Program-made: the position numbers and the translations under genes
Shown: positions 26,428-33,992 of the stretch, piece by piece
Position numbering within the stretch: the first letter of the stretch is position 1
How the letters are laid out: each line of letters opens with the position of its first letter
Notes under the pieces: model-generated
What the model was told of the DNA's origin: nothing
Databases searched by the model: none
Seen by the model: the letters and a program-made list of their open reading frames with translations, nothing else
NCBI GenBank assembly: GCA_963806145.1
Contig: CAWDXD010000027.1
Location: 1-64,000, forward strand
Direction: 5' to 3'
DNA: 64,000 nt
From: DASXKD01 sp963806145
GTDB taxonomy: Bacteria; Actinomycetota; Actinomycetes; Streptosporangiales; Streptosporangiaceae

Positions 26428-27690
26428 GTGGCACACCCACGTGAGGGCTGGACCGAGGATGGCCCGCCCCGGACAACGATGTCCCGGCGCGGGTTCCTGG
26501 GCCGCAGTGCGGTGGCCGGGCTCGGGGCCCTGGGCGGCGGCGCCCTGCTGGAGGCGTGCGCGCCCGCGCTGGCCGGCAGCGGCACGGTCCCGCTGCCCCG
26601 GCCCCACAACCCGGTCACCTGGCCGCTGTTCGCGGACAACCAGCCGATCAAGAGCGGCCTGGCCCCGGAGACCGGGGCCACCCTGCAGATCTACAACTGG
26701 GTCGCCTACGTCAACCAGTCCTGCCTCAACAGCTTCGCCAAGAAGTACAACTGCAAGGTCGAGCTGACCACGTTCAACACCATGAACGAGGCGCTGTCCA
26801 AGCTGCGCAGCGGGCTGTCCTACGACGTGTTCATGGGCGTCACCGTAGACACCCTCGGCCAGCTCATCGAGACGAAGCTGGTCCAGCCGCTGAACCACAG
26901 CTACATCCCGAACATCAGCCAGGCCTGGCCCGACTTCACCAACCCCTTCTACGACCGGGGCTGGCGGTACACGGTGCCGTACACGATCTACACCACGGGC
27001 ATCTCGTGGCGGAAGGACCTGGTCCACGAGAACCCGTACACGATGCGGAACCCCTGGGCGATGCTCTGGCAGCCGAAGTACAAGGGCAAGATCGCGATCC
27101 TCGACGACTACCGCGAGAGCATCAGCCTCGGGCTGATGAAGAACGGGATCTACAACCTGAACACCACCGACCCGCGCCAGATCGCCCTGTCCCGGCACAG
27201 TCTCGAGCAACTGACCAGCCTGGTGAACGTGCGGATCGACAACAACGACTACACCGAGGTGCCGACCGCCCAGACCTGGATCCACCACGCCTGGTCCGGG
27301 GACATGGCGGCCGCGGCGGCCTACATGCCCAAGGGCACGCCCGTCGACGTGGTCGGTTACTGGTTCCCCAGGGACGGCAAGGGCCCGGTGGCCAACGACA
27401 CCAACACGGTGCTGCGCAGCGCGAAAAACCCGGTGCTCGCGCACCTTTTCCTCGACTACATGCAGAACCTGCCGAACGTCCTGGAGAACATCAGCTACAA
27501 CGGCTACATGCAGCCGCTGAACGAGGTCACACCGCAGCGCCTGGTCACCGAGAAGCTGCTGCCGAAGAGCCTGATATCCACGGCGGTACTGCCGACCGAC
27601 TTCCGGCGCGGCGTCGGCGAGTTCCAGCTGCCGGTGGACGCCGACGCGCTGTGGCAGCAGGCCTGGCTCGTGGTGAGCAACGGAATCTAG
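26428..27690 (+). CDS. potD: Polyamine-type ABC transporter substrate-binding protein
   Basis: Extracytoplasmic binding protein of 420 aa, PotD/PotF-like. The N-terminus has a twin-arginine motif (SRRGFLGRSAVAGLGALGGG) and then LLEACAP, which could be a lipobox, so Tat-exported lipoprotein is likely. The mature part begins ATLQIYNWVAYVNQSCLNSFAKKY, the classical PotD opening, and contains SYDVFMGVTVDTLGQLI and GWRYTVPYTIYTTGISWRKDL. It is induced, by inference, through operator B. Neighbouring potB and potC follow within 10 bp and by overlap. The PotD fold also binds opines, betaines and other cationic amines, so polyamine specificity is not certain. Confidence 0.88.
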   Translation: MAHPREGWTEDGPPRTTMSRRGFLGRSAVAGLGALGGGALLEACAPALAGSGTVPLPRPHNPVTWPLFADNQPIKSGLAPETGATLQIYNWVAYVNQSCLNSFAKKYNCKVELTTFNTMNEALSKLRSGLSYDVFMGVTVDTLGQLIETKLVQPLNHSYIPNISQAWPDFTNPFYDRGWRYTVPYTIYTTGISWRKDLVHENPYTMRNPWAMLWQPKYKGKIAILDDYRESISLGLMKNGIYNLNTTDPRQIALSRHSLEQLTSLVNVRIDNNDYTEVPTAQTWIHHAWSGDMAAAAAYMPKGTPVDVVGYWFPRDGKGPVANDTNTVLRSAKNPVLAHLFLDYMQNLPNVLENISYNGYMQPLNEVTPQRLVTEKLLPKSLISTAVLPTDFRRGVGEFQLPVDADALWQQAWLVVSNGI

Positions 27691-27699
27691 GGGCACGCG

Positions 27700-28644
27700 A
27701 TGGCATCACGGGTAGCGGTGGCAACCAGCACCAGTAAGGACCCGAAGCGGGACGCCCACGGGCGGGGCTTCTGGATCGCCCTGGCGGCACCCGGGATGAT
27801 CTGGCTGATCCTGCTGTTCGTCGTGCCGTTCTACGCCGTCCTGGCCATCGCCATGGGCCAGCTCAACCGGCTGTACGAAACGCCGATCGCCGTCTGGAAC
27901 CCGCTGCACTGGAGTTCGTCCAACGTCATCAATGTGTGGCACGACCTGGTGGGGGCCACCTCGTTCGCCGGGCCCATCGTGATCAGGACGATCGTCTACG
28001 TGGCCATCGGCTCGCTGCTGTGCCTGGCGATCGGCTACCCGGCCGCCTACTTCGTGGCCAGGTTCGCTGGGCGCCGCAAGGGGCTGTTCCTGCTGCTGCT
28101 GATCGCGCCGTTCTGGATCAGCTACATGATGCGCATGCTGGCCTGGATAGGCCTGCTGCAGACCGACGGCTACGTGAACAAGGCCCTGTCCGCGCTTGGC
28201 CTGATCTCGCAGCCGGTCAACTGGCTGGGCGGCAAGCCCGTCACGGTGATCCTCGGCCTGGTGTACGGCTACATCCCCTACCTGATCCTCGTGCTCTTCG
28301 CCGGCCTGGACCGAATCGACCCGGCGCTCATCGAGGCGGGCCGGGACCTGGGCCTGGGCCGGGCGCGGACGTTCCTGCGGGTGACGCTGCCATTGTCGCG
28401 GCAGCCGATCCTCACCGCGCTGCTGATCACCGTGCTGCCGATGATCGGCGACTACTACACCAACCAGCTGATGTCTGGAGCCGCGAACACGTCCATGATC
28501 GGCAACCTCATCGCGGGGCAACTGGGCACGCCCGGCCTGCAGGGGCAGGGCGCGGTGCTGTCCATGCTGCTGTTGCTCGTGCTGCTGGTCCCGATGATCT
28601 ATTACGTGGTGGCCACCAACCGCTCGTCCCGGGAGGCAGTGTGA
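27700..28644 (+). CDS. potB: Polyamine-type ABC transporter permease 1
   Basis: Inner-membrane permease of 314 aa with six helices. The first is LAAPGMIWLILLFVVPFYAVLAIAMG; the others include FLLLLIAPFWISYMMRMLAWIGLL and MLLLLVLLVPMIYYVVATN. The coupling EAA loop is IEAGRDLGLGRARTFLRVTLPL (about residues 212-233), which contacts the ATPase. It starts 9 bp after potD and its stop overlaps the potC start. In contrast to E. coli, the ATPase gene is not in this operon but 3.5 kb away on the other strand. Confidence 0.88.
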   Translation: MASRVAVATSTSKDPKRDAHGRGFWIALAAPGMIWLILLFVVPFYAVLAIAMGQLNRLYETPIAVWNPLHWSSSNVINVWHDLVGATSFAGPIVIRTIVYVAIGSLLCLAIGYPAAYFVARFAGRRKGLFLLLLIAPFWISYMMRMLAWIGLLQTDGYVNKALSALGLISQPVNWLGGKPVTVILGLVYGYIPYLILVLFAGLDRIDPALIEAGRDLGLGRARTFLRVTLPLSRQPILTALLITVLPMIGDYYTNQLMSGAANTSMIGNLIAGQLGTPGLQGQGAVLSMLLLLVLLVPMIYYVVATNRSSREAV

Positions 28645-29585
28645 CCACGACCAGCGTTCCCGCGCCCGCAAGCCAGGCGGCCGCGCAGCCCCGCGCCCTC
28701 AGCCGGCGATGGATACCGCGGCGCAACCCGTGGGGGCACCCCTGGATTCTCGAAGGGTTCACCTGGCTGTACCTGATCTGGTCGCTGGTGCCGATCGCCC
28801 TCGCGGTGCTGTTCTCGTTCAACGACGGCAAGTCGCAGAGCGTCTGGCAGGGCTTCTCCTGGCGCTGGTATTTCACCGACCCGGTCAACAGCGTGCTGCA
28901 CAACCCGCAGCTGCACGCGGCGGTGCTGCAGACCCTGCGGCTGTCGGTCTACACCACGCTCATCGCGGTCCCGCTCGGCGTGGCGTTCGCGCTGGGCATC
29001 AACCGGTGGCGCGGCCCGGTGCCGTCCACGTTCAACTTCATGATGATCCTGTCGTTCGTCATCCCGGAGCTGATCTTCGGCGTGGCGATGTTCTTCGTGT
29101 TCACCATCCTGTTCACCAGGGTGCACCTAGGCACGCTGGCGGAGACGCTGGGCCTGGTCACCTGGAACCTGAGCTGGCCGGCCATCATCGTCCAGGCCCG
29201 GCTGGTCACGCTGGGCAGACAGTACGAGGAAGCGGCCGCCGACCTCGGCGCCAACCAGTTCCAGACGATCCGGCGGGTGCTGCTGCCGCTGCTCGGCCCG
29301 GCCATCTTCGCCAGCGCGGTGCTGGTGTTCTCCGGTGTCATCGACGACTTCGTGATCGTGGACCTGCTCTCGTCCAATGCCAGCAACACGCCGATCTCGG
29401 TGATCATCTACTCCACGCAGCACGGCGGCAACGGCGGGCCCGCGCTCAATGCGCTCGGCACGATCGCGCTGGTGATGTCGTTCGTCATCGCCGTGCTCGG
29501 CTACCTCGGCTACCGCTGGATGACCCGCGGCGAGCGGGGCAGCAGGCTGGAGGCGCTGACCTCGATCGCGGGCAGCGAGGGCTGA
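28641..29585 (+). CDS. potC: Polyamine-type ABC transporter permease 2
   Basis: Second permease, 314 aa, start GTG 28641 overlapping the potB stop (GTGA) with GGGAGG just upstream. Six helices are seen, from FTWLYLIWSLVPIALAVLFSFN to LVMSFVIAVLGYLGYRW. The EAA loop is YEEAAADLGANQFQTIRRVLLPLL. PotC-type features are the NWQGFSWRWY-like segment (here WQGFSWRWYFTD) following helix 1. Convergent with the HATPase gene at 29636; the 50-bp spacer is GC-rich with no clear hairpin. Confidence 0.88.
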   Translation: MTTTSVPAPASQAAAQPRALSRRWIPRRNPWGHPWILEGFTWLYLIWSLVPIALAVLFSFNDGKSQSVWQGFSWRWYFTDPVNSVLHNPQLHAAVLQTLRLSVYTTLIAVPLGVAFALGINRWRGPVPSTFNFMMILSFVIPELIFGVAMFFVFTILFTRVHLGTLAETLGLVTWNLSWPAIIVQARLVTLGRQYEEAAADLGANQFQTIRRVLLPLLGPAIFASAVLVFSGVIDDFVIVDLLSSNASNTPISVIIYSTQHGGNGGPALNALGTIALVMSFVIAVLGYLGYRWMTRGERGSRLEALTSIAGSEG

Positions 29586-29635
29586 ATCCCCCCGGGCGGC
29601 GCCCCGCACGGTCGCTCTGACCGCCTCCGGCGTGG

Positions 29636-30229
29636 CTACCAGGCCTGCTGCGTGGTGAACATGGCCCAGACGACCTTGCCCCTGGACCCGGGCGGCGTGC
29701 AGCCCCACTCGTCGCACAGCGACGACACCACGTGCAGCCCGCGGCCCGACTCACCGAACCAGCACTGCTCTCTGGGCACCGGAACCTCGTCGCTGGGGTC
29801 GGACACGGCGCACAGCACCCACGGGCCCGGCCGCAGCAGGCCGAGCCGGACCGGCCAGCGCGGCCAGACCGTCCCGGGGCAGGGCACCGTGTAGCGCAGC
29901 GCGTTGGTCAGCAGTTCGGACACCACGACGACGATGTCGTCGGACCGCTCGTCCACGCCCCAGCGCCGCAGCGTCGCGGCCGTGAAGTCCCGTGCCACCC
30001 TGACCGACTCGGCGCCCGCTCCGGGCGTGCGGGTGGCCACCTTGGGGTAGCCGGGCCAGCCTTGCGCGGCCGGGTGCCTGGCCATTGGCCAGACGCCGCT
30101 GACCTCCGCGGCCATCTCCGCGGCCGACGTAAGCCAGTGCCAGTCTGCGGCGGGGTCCGTCCCGCGCGCGATACCCGCAGGTGCTGCCGTCACCGCCGCC
30201 TCTGACACTTCCGACTCGCCGCTCTCCAC
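29636..30229 (-). CDS. ATP-binding regulatory protein (HATPase_c_2, anti-sigma-kinase-like)
   Basis: A 197-aa protein with a C-terminal RsbW-type ATPase fold: SVRVARDFTAATLRRWG, the N-box DDIVVVVSELLTNALRYT, and the G-box GESGRGLHVVSSLCDEWG. The N-terminal 70 residues are not conserved. Actinobacteria encode dozens of these next to DUF397 and XRE-DUF5753 genes, as here; members may act as anti-sigma factors or partners of the XRE protein. The start ATG 30229 lacks a clear ribosome site. The trio at 29.6-32 kb sits between potDBC and potA and carries no copy of the TetR operator, so it looks like an insertion into the catabolic region. Confidence 0.8.
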   Translation of the reverse strand: MESGESEVSEAAVTAAPAGIARGTDPAADWHWLTSAAEMAAEVSGVWPMARHPAAQGWPGYPKVATRTPGAGAESVRVARDFTAATLRRWGVDERSDDIVVVVSELLTNALRYTVPCPGTVWPRWPVRLGLLRPGPWVLCAVSDPSDEVPVPREQCWFGESGRGLHVVSSLCDEWGCTPPGSRGKVVWAMFTTQQAW

Positions 30230-30405
30230 TGGTAGTTACCGTGCAAACGTGTGCAACCGCATTCTGCCGTGCCTGCGCCCTTGATGCAAGCATCAAATGC
30301 ACATGCATTAGCATGTTAGGCTGCCGCGTGCAGACTACTGCAGCAGGGGCGGGCCTGAGTGTCCGCCCCTGACTGTCCCCGCTGAAATCTGACACCGGAG
30401 AGAAC

Positions 30406-30648
30406 ATGCACGTCGAGAACGGCATGGGTGCGGACCTTCTGACGACGGCACGCTGGCGCAAGAGCAGCGCCAGCAACCCGAGCGGAAGCTGTGTGGAGAT
30501 GGCCGAACTGCCGGACGGGATGATCGCGGTCCGTAATTCAAGGGACAAATCTGGCCCCGCTCTCATCTACCCGCGGACGGAACTGGCCGGTTTCCTGCGC
30601 GGCGTGAAGGACGGAGAGTTCGACAACCTGGTTTCGCCAGCTAGATAA
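30406..30648 (+). CDS. DUF397 protein
   Basis: An 80-aa member of the DUF397 family. The conserved core W(R/K)KSSASNPSGSCVEMAELPDGMIAVRNSRDKSGPALIY is present almost unchanged, followed by FLRGVKDGEFD. These small proteins occur beside XRE-DUF5753 regulators in Streptomyces and relatives and influence development and antibiotic production (BldB and WhiJ systems). ACCGGAGAGAAC precedes the ATG. It is divergent from the HATPase gene and 220 bp before the XRE gene on the same strand. Confidence 0.9.
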   Translation: MHVENGMGADLLTTARWRKSSASNPSGSCVEMAELPDGMIAVRNSRDKSGPALIYPRTELAGFLRGVKDGEFDNLVSPAR

Positions 30649-30867
30649 CCGTTCTTCGCCGGTGGCCGGGTGCCCGCCCGGAAATGGCGCGGGCACCGCC
30701 GCGGAAGGGCTTGCCGTGGCACGCCGGATCGGGTGTATTGTGCCGGTGCACCCGCGGGACTAACTTCCCGCCATCACCCGGTAACGCCATGGTGTCCCGG
30801 GATCCGAGGACACCGCGGTACTGGCCGGGACCCAGACCAGCGCCGACCCACCACGCCGGAGCCAGGA

Positions 30868-31992
30868 TTGAGCACGGTCGACCCGCCCCCCGGTGGTAGC
30901 GGCGGCCCTCCGGACGACGACGCCCTGGCCGCCGACCCCCGGAGCGGCCCGACCGTACTGCGCATGCTGCTCGGCACCCAGTTGCGCCGCCTGCGCGAGG
31001 ATGCCGGGATCACGCCGGAACAGGCCGGCTATGAGATCCGCGCATCCCGGTCCAAGATCAGCCGGCTGGAGCACGGCCGGGTCAGCTTCAAGCACCGGGA
31101 CGTAGCCGACCTGCTCACCCTCTACGGGGTCACCGACGAGCAGACCCGTGCCGGGCTGCTGGAGCTCGTGGAGCAGGCCAACGCCCAGGGCTGGTGGGCG
31201 AAGTACTCCGACATCCTGCCCGACTGGTTCGAGGCCTACCTGGGCCTGGAGGCCGCGGCCACGCTGATCCGCACCTTCGAGCTGCAGTTCGTGCACGGCC
31301 TGTTCCAGACGCAAGGCTATGCCCGGGCGGTCACCGTGCTCGGCCATGCGGCCGCCCCCGTGGAGGAGATCGATCGCCGGGTCAGCCTGCGGATGAAGCG
31401 CCAGGACCTGCTGGGCAGCCAGGACGCGCCACGGGTCTGGTCGGTCATGGACGAGGCCGCTCTGCGCCGCCCGGTGGGCGGGCCGCAGGTGATGCGCGGG
31501 CAGCTGCAGCGGCTCATCGAGGCCGCCGAACTGCCCCAGGTGACGATCCAGATCGTGCCGTTCCGCCGGGGCGGCCACGCGGGCGCGGGCGGCTCATTCA
31601 CGGTTTTGCGGTTCCGCCAAGCCGACCTGCCGGACGTGGCCTATATCGAGCAGCTCACCAGTGCCCTGTACCTGGAAAGGCGCAACGACGTCGACCACTA
31701 TATGGAGGTCATGAACCGCCTGTCCGCCGAGGCGCTGACGCCCGCGGCCACCACCCGCTTCCTCAGGAGAGATCATCAGGGAAACCTGAGACCACCGGCG
31801 GCCGGGGTCGCTCCCCCGGGCTGGCACGGACAAGGCCCCGTGACGGAGGAACGGGGCCGCAGGCCATCGGGGGGCTCCGGGGGTCGCTCCCCCGGGCTAG
31901 CACGGCCAAGGCCCGATGACGGAGGAATGGGGCCGCAGGCCATCGGGGGGCTCCGGGGGTCGCTCCCCCGGGCTGGCACAGCTAGCTGCTGA
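30868..31992 (+). CDS. XRE-family regulator with DUF5753 domain and read-through C-terminus
   Basis: Transcription regulator, 374 aa in this frame. The helix-turn-helix is LGTQLRRLREDAGITPEQAGYEIRASRSKISRLEHGR (about residues 33-70); the DUF5753 ligand-type domain runs from LELVEQANAQGWWAKYSDILPDWF to NRLSAEALTPAATTRFL. TTG 30868 after GGAGCCAGG is the chosen start; residues encoded upstream look non-coding. The family normally ends near FLRRD. Here the frame continues about 65 residues through a GC-rich tandem repeat array at 31800-31978 before stopping, so the natural stop was probably lost when the repeats arose. The tail overlaps the end of potA on the other strand. Confidence 0.82.
   Translation: MSTVDPPPGGSGGPPDDDALAADPRSGPTVLRMLLGTQLRRLREDAGITPEQAGYEIRASRSKISRLEHGRVSFKHRDVADLLTLYGVTDEQTRAGLLELVEQANAQGWWAKYSDILPDWFEAYLGLEAAATLIRTFELQFVHGLFQTQGYARAVTVLGHAAAPVEEIDRRVSLRMKRQDLLGSQDAPRVWSVMDEAALRRPVGGPQVMRGQLQRLIEAAELPQVTIQIVPFRRGGHAGAGGSFTVLRFRQADLPDVAYIEQLTSALYLERRNDVDHYMEVMNRLSAEALTPAATTRFLRRDHQGNLRPPAAGVAPPGWHGQGPVTEERGRRPSGGSGGRSPGLARPRPDDGGMGPQAIGGLRGSLPRAGTASC
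31800..31978. repeat. Tandem array of the GC-rich palindromic element
   Basis: Two and a third direct copies of a roughly 75-bp unit. Each copy begins GGGGTCGCTCCCCCGGGCTG and contains GACGGAGGAACGGGGCCGC and AGGCCATCGGGGGGCTCC; starts are near 31806, 31880 and 31956. In reverse complement it contains TGCCAGCCCGGGGGAGCGAC, the same motif as the single elements at 9605 and 33155. Confidence 0.75.
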
Positions 31993-33106
31993 CCAGCGAG
32001 TCGTCCTCGGGCGCGACCGGCACGTCGCGCGCCTCGCCGCCCAGCACCCGCAGCCCGTCGGGCGGCAGGAACACGTGCACCGGGGAGCCCTGCGCCAGCC
32101 CGGTCGACTCGCCGTCGTTCTGCACCAGGGCCTGCAGCGGCAGGCCCGCGCCGAGCCGCAGCATCACCTGCGTCGCGGCACCGAGGAACACCAGGCGCTC
32201 CACCATGGCCGGCACCCGGTTGTCCCCGGCGGAGCCGTAGGGCTCGATCCTGACGCGCTCGGGGCGGATCACCACGTGGGCGGGGCCGAGACCGTCGACC
32301 TCACCCCGCTCGGCCACCAGGCCCGCCTCACCGATCTTGATCTGGCAGCGTGCCCCCGGCCCCCGCTCCACCACGTCGACCTCCATCAGGTTGGACACCC
32401 CCAGGAAGTCGGCCACGTAGGTGTCGCCCGGCTCCTCGTACACCTCGCGCGGCACGCCGATCTGCACGATCCTGCCGGAGTTCATCACCGCCAGCCGGTC
32501 GGACATGGTCAGCGCTTCCTCCTGGTCGTGCGTGACGTAGAGGAACGTGATCCCGACCCGCTCCTGCAGCGCCTTCAGCTCGACCTTGAGGGACCGCCGC
32601 AGCTTGGCGTCCAGCGCACCGAGCGGCTCGTCGAGCAGCAGCACGGCGGGGTTCAGCACGAGCGCCCGGGCCAGCGCCACCCGCTGCTGCTGGCCGCCGG
32701 ACAGCATGCCGGGCCGCCGCTTGGCGTACTCGGTCATCTGCACCAGGTCCAGCGCCGCGCCGACCTGCTTGCCGATCTCGGCCTTGGACAGGCTCCGGTG
32801 GCGCAGGCCGAATGCGACGTTGTCGGACACGTTCAGGAACGGGAACAGCGCGTAGCTCTGGAACACCGTGTTGACATTGCGCCGGTGCGGCGGGATGCCG
32901 GTCACGTCCGTGCCGTCCAGCAGGATCTTTCCGGCGGTCGGCTGCTCGAATCCCGCGATCAGCCGCAGGGTGGTGGTCTTGCCGCAGCCGGACGGGCCGA
33001 GCAGCGAGAAGAACTCCCCGCGCGCCACCGTCAGGTCAATGCTGTCCACCGCGACCTCGGTAAACCGCTTGGTCAGCGCGACCAGCTCGATCTGCCCTCC
33101 AGCCAC
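31982..33106 (-). CDS. potA: Polyamine-type ABC transporter ATP-binding protein
   Basis: ATPase of 374 aa, PotA type. Walker A GPSGCGKTT is near residue 37, the Q-loop in NTVFQSYALFPFL, the signature MLSGGQQQRVALARAL, Walker B VLLLDEPLGALD, and the switch His in YVTHDQEEAL. A C-terminal TOBE regulatory domain follows (IRPERVRIEPYG). Start GTG 33106 follows AGGGAGGTGG. It lies 84 bp downstream of the TetR gene on the same strand and should share its promoter at operator C. It is the only ATPase here that fits the potDBC permeases. Confidence 0.88.
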   Translation of the reverse strand: MAGGQIELVALTKRFTEVAVDSIDLTVARGEFFSLLGPSGCGKTTTLRLIAGFEQPTAGKILLDGTDVTGIPPHRRNVNTVFQSYALFPFLNVSDNVAFGLRHRSLSKAEIGKQVGAALDLVQMTEYAKRRPGMLSGGQQQRVALARALVLNPAVLLLDEPLGALDAKLRRSLKVELKALQERVGITFLYVTHDQEEALTMSDRLAVMNSGRIVQIGVPREVYEEPGDTYVADFLGVSNLMEVDVVERGPGARCQIKIGEAGLVAERGEVDGLGPAHVVIRPERVRIEPYGSAGDNRVPAMVERLVFLGAATQVMLRLGAGLPLQALVQNDGESTGLAQGSPVHVFLPPDGLRVLGGEARDVPVAPEDDSLVSS

Positions 33107-33154
33107 CGGGCCACCTCCCTTGGTTAGTTACCCGCGCCGCACTCGCGATCCCTG

Positions 33155-33192
33155 CCAGCTCGGGGGACGACCCCCGGACCCGCGCTGGCTCA
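33155..33192. repeat. GC-rich palindromic element (copy at 33.2 kb)
   Basis: The segment CTGCCAGCTCGGGGGACGAC, then CCCCGGACCCGCGCTGGC, lies in the spacer just after the TetR stop. It has nested arms GCCAGC/GCTGGC and CGGGGG/CCCCCG. Being between tetR and potA, it may act as a partial terminator within that operon. Confidence 0.6.
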
Positions 33193-33828
33193 AGGCCCGC
33201 CCCGCCGTACCGCCGGGGTGAAGCCGAGCTGCCCGGCGGCGAACTGCATGCTCAGCTCGTAGGCACGGGAGGCGTCCACCGCGGGGTCGGACAGCGCGAT
33301 CTGCACCGCCAGCCCGTCCATCAGCGCGGACAGCAGCACGGCGAAGTCCACCGGGTCGACCGGGCCGAACTCGCCGGCCTCCTGGCCCTCCAGCACGAGC
33401 GAGCAGATGAGCTGGCGCCACCGCTCGTCGAACTTCTGCCGCACGCTGGCCACCTCGGGGTGGCGCACCGCCTGCGCCCACAGGTCGAGCCACAGCGCCC
33501 AGGAACTCTCCGGCTCGGAGTCCGCCTCGGGCAGGGTGCTCATCGCCACGATCTCTTCGAGCTTCCCGGCCGCGGTGGGGATCTCCGCCATCCGGCGCAT
33601 CCCGGCCTCGTACCAGTTGTCCTCGGAGAACCGGATCGCCTCGGTCAGCAACTGGTCCTTGGTCTTGAAGTAGTAGATGACCAGTGCCGGGCTGGTCCCT
33701 GCCCGCTCGGCCACGTCGGCGATGCGACTTTCGGCATACCCGCGCTCGGCGATCACGTCGAGCGCCGCGCGCAGCATCTGTTCGCGCCGCTGATCGGCCG
33801 TGCCGGCGTTGTTGGCCTGCACTCTCAT
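33190..33828 (-). CDS. TetR-family regulator of the amine regulon
   Basis: Regulator of 212 aa. The N-terminal HTH is REQMLRAALDVIAERGYAESRIADVAERAGTSPALVIYYFKTKDQLLTEAI; the C-terminal half resembles BetI-type domains (EEIVAMSTLPEADSEPESSWALWLDLWAQAVRHPEV). Start ATG 33828 follows AAGGATGT. Its own promoter region holds operator C, and four more copies of the palindrome stand in front of catabolic and transport genes, so this protein is the natural candidate binder. It probably represses until an amine-derived ligand arrives. The role is inferred from site placement. Confidence 0.87.
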   Translation of the reverse strand: MRVQANNAGTADQRREQMLRAALDVIAERGYAESRIADVAERAGTSPALVIYYFKTKDQLLTEAIRFSEDNWYEAGMRRMAEIPTAAGKLEEIVAMSTLPEADSEPESSWALWLDLWAQAVRHPEVASVRQKFDERWRQLICSLVLEGQEAGEFGPVDPVDFAVLLSALMDGLAVQIALSDPAVDASRAYELSMQFAAGQLGFTPAVRRGGP

Positions 33829-33910
33829 GGACACATCCTTGCCGACAAGAGCGATCTTGGCACCTGCTCTATCCGATCGGTGCACTTGTGGACAAGCGTA
33901 CCAGTTTCTA

Positions 33911-33926
33911 GACTGAACATTCAGTC
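33911..33926. promoter_or_regulatory. TetR operator site C (tetR-potA and oxidoreductase-ligase)
   Basis: GACTGAACATTCAGTC, a 7-2-7 palindrome centred 90 bp before the TetR ATG and 75 bp before the oxidoreductase ATG. It serves both divergent transcripts. Confidence 0.8.
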
Positions 33927-33992
33927 AAACATTTGGCGGCCGGCGGCGGTACCGATCCGTGGCGCGGCGCCGGAACGCAGGAGGTCGGACTC

